DNA of 64,000 nucleotides. Origin: Sellimonas caecigallum (lineage in GTDB: Bacteria > Bacillota > Clostridia > Lachnospirales > Lachnospiraceae). This document shows positions 60,640 to 64,000 of this stretch, piece by piece. Under the pieces are notes generated by a model. That model did no database searches. It was given only the letters and a program-made list of their open reading frames with translations, and was not told the DNA's origin. The stretch covers positions 1 to 64,000 of the forward strand of contig NZ_VIRV01000010.1 in NCBI RefSeq assembly GCF_019754295.1, in the 5' to 3' direction. The translations under genes and the position numbers were made by a program. Numbering within the stretch: position 1 is the stretch's first letter; every line of letters begins with the position of its first letter.

Positions 60640-61360
60640 AATATATATCACAGGTATCGGTCCTGGGGAGGAAAACATGATGACAGGTCAGGCTATTCAG
60701 GCTCTGGAGGAAAGTGATGTCATTGTAGGATATCCTCTTTATCTGAAACTTTTGGGCGATCGGTTTCAGGGAAAGGAATGTCTGTCCACACCTATGAGAA
60801 AGGAAGTGGACAGGTGCCGTATGGCCTATGAGAAGGCCATGGAGGGAAAAAAGGTTTGCTTGATCTGCAGCGGGGACGCCGGTGTCTATGGACTGGCTTC
60901 TCTGATGTACGAGCTTTCCGGCGAATACCCGGACTGTAAGCTTACCGTTATTCCTGGAGTTACAGCGGCAAACAGCGGGGCAGCAGTTCTCGGTGCGCCT
61001 CTGAACCACGATTTTTGCGTCATCAGTCTCTCTGATCTGTTAACCCCCTGGGAGCAGATAGAAAAGCGGCTTACTGCGGCAGTAGAAGGGGATTTTGCCA
61101 TTGCCATCTACAATCCTGCCAGCAGAAAACGATCAGACTATCTTCAAAAGGCATGTGATATTCTGCTGAAAAAGGCATCCCCGGAAAGGGCCTGCGGATA
61201 TGTGGAAAATATCGGAAGAGAGGGAACGAAAGTAGGCGTGTGTTCTTTGCAGGAACTTCGCAATCTGAAGGCCAATATGTTTACCACTGTATTCATCGGG
61301 AATTCGCAGTCTCTGATTCTGGATGGAAAACTCATCACGAAAAGAGGATACCGCCTATGA
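60629..61360 (+). CDS. cbiH: Precorrin-3B/cobalt-factor III C17-methyltransferase
   Basis: A 243-residue SAM-dependent methyltransferase that contracts the macrocycle ring. Motifs are ITGIGPGEENMMTGQA, ICSGDAGVYGLASLMYE, IPGVTAANSGAAVLGAPL and AIAIYNPASRKRSD. It lacks the C-terminal extension seen in some CobJ proteins. It overlaps both neighbours (cbiG by 11 bases, the CbiJET gene by 4). Confidence 0.95.
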   Translation: MKHEIYITGIGPGEENMMTGQAIQALEESDVIVGYPLYLKLLGDRFQGKECLSTPMRKEVDRCRMAYEKAMEGKKVCLICSGDAGVYGLASLMYELSGEYPDCKLTVIPGVTAANSGAAVLGAPLNHDFCVISLSDLLTPWEQIEKRLTAAVEGDFAIAIYNPASRKRSDYLQKACDILLKKASPERACGYVENIGREGTKVGVCSLQELRNLKANMFTTVFIGNSQSLILDGKLITKRGYRL

Positions 61361-63447
61361 AACGGATTTTGATTTTTTCCGGTACAACAGAAGGAAGAAG
61401 ATTGACGGAAATTCTGGCAAATGCAGGTGTACCTTCAGCCGTCTGTGTGGCTACCGAATACGGAAGCGAAGTTATGGATCCTCTGTCTGGCATTGAACTT
61501 TATCAGGGACGAATGGATCTGAATGCAATGGAGAACTTTATGAGGCAGGAGGATTTTCTTGCCGTAGTGGATGCAACCCATCCTTTTGCCACAGAAGTAT
61601 CCCGCAATCTGAAGATGAGCGCCTCCATGGCGAGGATCCCTTATCTTCGTTTAAAACGGGAAACCGGACAGAATGCAGAAGGACGGGAAAACAGTCCTTT
61701 CCTTCAGTGTTACTTTGGAACAAATGAATCTTGCGCTAAAGCTCTCCTTTCCACGGAAGGAAACATTCTTCTTACAACAGGGAGCAAAGAACTTTTGACG
61801 TACTGTAAAGAAGCATCCCTGAAAGAGCGTCTTTACGTGCGCGTACTTCCAAGCGAAGAGAGCATCGCAGTATGCAGGGCAGCAGGATTAAAGGGAAAAC
61901 AGATCATAGCTATGCAAGGGCCATTCTCTGAAGAAATGAACCTGGCATTGATCCGGCAGTATGAAATATGCCATCTTGTGACAAAAGAAACCGGAACTAC
62001 AGGAGGATTTCCAGAGAAAGTATCAGCCGCCAAACAGGCGGGAATCCGTGTGCATGTCATCGGGAATCCAGAAAAGCAAGACGGGCTCTCTTTCCAGGAA
62101 GTGTGCGATAAGCTTTCATCCCTTACCGGCATATCTTTGTCCCCTAATATACACTTACATATTTCTCTGATCGGGATCGGAATGGGGGATTCTGGAACAA
62201 GGACACAGCTGGCCGAAAAACGGATCCAGGAAGCGGACTATCTATTTGGGGCCAAAAGACTTCTTTGCGGAATCAAAGAGCAGTATACCAACAAAAAACA
62301 GACTGCTGCCTACCCTTATTACACTGCGAAAGATATCCTGCCGGTCCTTACTGATATACTAAAAGAGAAGGAAATGCAATGTTATTGCGGAAAAAACATC
62401 CAGGCAGCTGTCCTTTTTTCTGGAGATACCGGTTTTTACAGCGGCAGCTGGAATCTTTACAAAGAACTGGAAGAATGGAAGAAAGGGCAAGAGGCGGATA
62501 TTTCCATCCAGGTACTTCCCGGCATTTCCTCTGTCTCTTATTTTGCAGCGGCATGCAAAATCAGTTGGCAGGACGCAGTCATACGGAGTATCCATGGAAA
62601 AGGAGGGCGAAAGAACTGGGAAGCAGAAGTTCTCTCTGATATACGATATCATGAAAAACTCTTTCTTCTTGTCTCCGGAGTATCAGATGTACGAGAGGTA
62701 GGCCGTATACTGGTGGAAAATCATCTGCCCGGCTGTCGGATCTTCGTCGGTTTCCAGCTTTCCTACCCCGAAGAAACGGTCACGGAATACAATCCTGTAC
62801 AGTGTACAAAGCTGAAAGAAGAAGGGCTGTACATTCTTGCTGTTTTAAATCCGCACTGTGAACAAAAATATCTTTCTCCTGCCAGACCGGATGAAGCGTT
62901 CGTCCGTGGAAAGGTTCCTATGACAAAAGAAACAGTGCGAAAACTTGCAGTCTGTACGTTGAAACTGACAGAGCATGCCATTGTTTACGATATTGGAAGT
63001 GGAACGGGATCTGTGGCTATGGAAATCGCAGAGCGTTCGGAAACAATCCAGGTGTATGCGCTGGAACAAAAAGACGAAGGAGTAGAATTGATCCGCCAGA
63101 ACCGCGAAAAGTTTGCCCTTCCAAATGTACATATCGTGAAAGGACAGGCTCCGGAATGTTTCGAAAATCTCCCGGCTCCTACCCATGCCTTTATCGGAGG
63201 AAGCGGCGGAAGACTGGAGGAAATTCTCCGGAAACTTTATGAAAAGAACAGGAATATGAGGATCGTGATGACCGCGGTCACTTTGGAGACTATGGGAAAA
63301 ATAGCAGAGATTCGGAAATACATGCCTATCAAAGAGGAGGAAATCCTGCATCTTCAAGTAAGCAAATCAAGATTTGCAGGAAGTTCTCATCTGATGCAGG
63401 CAGAAAATCCTATTTATATCTGTAGTTTTGATTTCAGCGGGGAGTAA
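61357..63447 (+). CDS. Triple fusion CbiJ-CbiE-CbiT
   Basis: A 696-residue protein combining three cobalamin-ring enzymes. Residues 1-255 are precorrin-6A reductase CbiJ/CobK (FSGTTEGRRL, VDATHPFATEVS, QGPFSEEMN, TKETGTTGGFPEK). Residues about 266-500 are CbiE, the C5-methyltransferase (LIGIGMGDSG, FSGDTGFYSGSW, LPGISSVSYFAA). Residues about 510-696 are CbiT, the C15-methyltransferase/decarboxylase (VPMTKETVR, VYDIGSGTGSVAMEIA, AFIGGSGG). CbiE-CbiT fusions (CobL) are common, but a CbiJ fused in front is less so. The ATG at 61357 overlaps the cbiH stop; no frameshift is needed. Confidence 0.92.
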   Translation: MKRILIFSGTTEGRRLTEILANAGVPSAVCVATEYGSEVMDPLSGIELYQGRMDLNAMENFMRQEDFLAVVDATHPFATEVSRNLKMSASMARIPYLRLKRETGQNAEGRENSPFLQCYFGTNESCAKALLSTEGNILLTTGSKELLTYCKEASLKERLYVRVLPSEESIAVCRAAGLKGKQIIAMQGPFSEEMNLALIRQYEICHLVTKETGTTGGFPEKVSAAKQAGIRVHVIGNPEKQDGLSFQEVCDKLSSLTGISLSPNIHLHISLIGIGMGDSGTRTQLAEKRIQEADYLFGAKRLLCGIKEQYTNKKQTAAYPYYTAKDILPVLTDILKEKEMQCYCGKNIQAAVLFSGDTGFYSGSWNLYKELEEWKKGQEADISIQVLPGISSVSYFAAACKISWQDAVIRSIHGKGGRKNWEAEVLSDIRYHEKLFLLVSGVSDVREVGRILVENHLPGCRIFVGFQLSYPEETVTEYNPVQCTKLKEEGLYILAVLNPHCEQKYLSPARPDEAFVRGKVPMTKETVRKLAVCTLKLTEHAIVYDIGSGTGSVAMEIAERSETIQVYALEQKDEGVELIRQNREKFALPNVHIVKGQAPECFENLPAPTHAFIGGSGGRLEEILRKLYEKNRNMRIVMTAVTLETMGKIAEIRKYMPIKEEEILHLQVSKSRFAGSSHLMQAENPIYICSFDFSGE

Positions 63448-63452
63448 AAAAG

Positions 63453-64000
63453 ATGACGATGAAACAGAACATGCGCGGCATTATGATCGCCGCAGTAAAA
63501 AGCGGAAGCGGAAAGACGACGGTTACATGCGCCCTTTTAGAGGCACTGAAACAAAGAGGATGTCGTCCTGCTTCCTTTAAGTGCGGGCCGGACTATATCG
63601 ATCCGATGTTTCACAAGACAGTGATCGATGTCCCTTCCTGCAACCTGGACAGTTTCTTTTGTGGAGAAGAACTGCTCCGGGAAATTTACTCGCAAAGAAT
63701 GACAGACAACGGAATCGGAGTTGTGGAAGGAGTTATGGGACTTTTTGACGGGCTTGGAGGTGTCCATGAGGAAGGAAGCGCCTACCATGTCGCCTCCATT
63801 CTTCAGCTTCCGATTCTGCTGGTTGTTGACGCACATGGAATGGGACGGTCTATCCTTCCTTTGCTGGCAGGATTTCTTAAGTATGACAGAGAAAACCGGA
63901 TAAAAGGAGTCATTTTAAATCGGACATCCCGGAATTTTTGCGAACGGATCGCACCTGTGATCGAAGCAGAGCTTTCTCTTCCGGTATTCGGATTTCTCCC
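63453..64000 (+). CDS. cbiA: Cobyrinic acid a,c-diamide synthase (5' part, cut by window edge)
   Basis: The first 182 residues of CbiA, which amidates the a and c side chains of cobyrinic acid with ATP and glutamine. The P-loop IAAVKSGSGKTTVTCALLEAL (core GSGKTT) is at residues 12-25, followed by FKCGPDYIDPMFH, VPSCNLDSF and VEGVMGLFDGLGG, all diagnostic. The glutaminase domain lies beyond the window. GGGGAG lies 7-8 bases before the ATG. The cobalamin operon clearly continues past 64000. Confidence 0.95.
   Translation, partial: MTMKQNMRGIMIAAVKSGSGKTTVTCALLEALKQRGCRPASFKCGPDYIDPMFHKTVIDVPSCNLDSFFCGEELLREIYSQRMTDNGIGVVEGVMGLFDGLGGVHEEGSAYHVASILQLPILLVVDAHGMGRSILPLLAGFLKYDRENRIKGVILNRTSRNFCERIAPVIEAELSLPVFGFL

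Overview
The window reads as chromosomal DNA of a spore-forming anaerobic Firmicute, most likely a Lachnospiraceae (Clostridium cluster XIVa) species. The grounds are the low-to-mid G+C composition, strong AGGAGG-type ribosome binding sites, the Bacillus-like order ylxM-ffh-rpsP-khpA-rimM-trmD-rplS-lepB-rbgA-lepB-rnhB-yraN, a YlbJ-type sporulation protein, a chorion-like cysteine-rich small protein, and a complete-looking anaerobic (cbi-type) cobalamin pathway. No tRNA, rRNA, IS element, prophage or CRISPR array was seen. Gene density is high and no gene-free stretch exceeds 300 bases except the cobalamin riboswitch leader.

Layout. 1-11,700 is a mixed housekeeping region: luxS (cut by the window edge), a histidine phosphatase, a YkpA/YbiT-type ABC-F ATPase, a patatin lipase, a TruA homologue with an altered catalytic motif, a hotdog thioesterase, three small unknown genes, a pair of CobW-type GTPases (one His-rich, one fused to a DUF1980-like domain), a repeat-bearing Cys-rich protein, an NSS transporter and an intracellular subtilase. 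11,700-20,900 is the SRP/ribosome-maturation cluster, ending in pgeF and an mscS channel. 21,000-34,060 holds yfcE, rsmD, a coiled-coil protein, ylbJ, pepD, an M23 peptidase and a run of RNA-modification and other housekeeping genes (RsmF-like, RsuA-like, HAD, YgiQ, SDR, RluD-like, RecU).

34,048-39,360 is a self-contained histidine operon (hisZ-hisG-hisD-hisB-hisIE) with a textbook promoter at its head and a strong terminator at its end. Its last gene carries an N-terminal HisA/HisF-like barrel that appears to have lost catalytic residues, and hisA, hisF, hisH and hisC are not in the operon. 39,370-44,275 holds coaD, an rfbD-like reductase, a duplicated CmpB-type membrane protein, an M24 peptidase and two unknown small membrane or exported proteins.

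44,279-64,000 is one very long, same-strand cobalamin operon headed by a promoter, a cobalamin riboswitch and an intrinsic terminator. It starts with surface functions (an exported CbiK-like chelatase lipoprotein, a tandem-domain lipoprotein and a BtuFCD-type ABC importer). It continues with lower-ligand and nucleotide-loop assembly (cobQ, cobT, cobU, cobS, a shortened CobU-like gene, cobC, cbiB, cobD) and then ring synthesis (cbiC, cbiD, cbiF, cbiG, cbiH, a CbiJ-CbiE-CbiT triple fusion, cbiA), and it runs off the end of the window. Uptake and synthesis are therefore probably switched off together by adenosylcobalamin.

The items most worth a second look are the exported chelatase/lipoprotein/importer module, the CobW pair with the DUF1980-like fusion, the degenerate HisF-like-HisIE fusion, the short CobU-like protein, the CbiJET fusion and the TruA homologue with Glu at the catalytic Asp position. 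All family assignments were made by reading motifs by eye; no database search was run.
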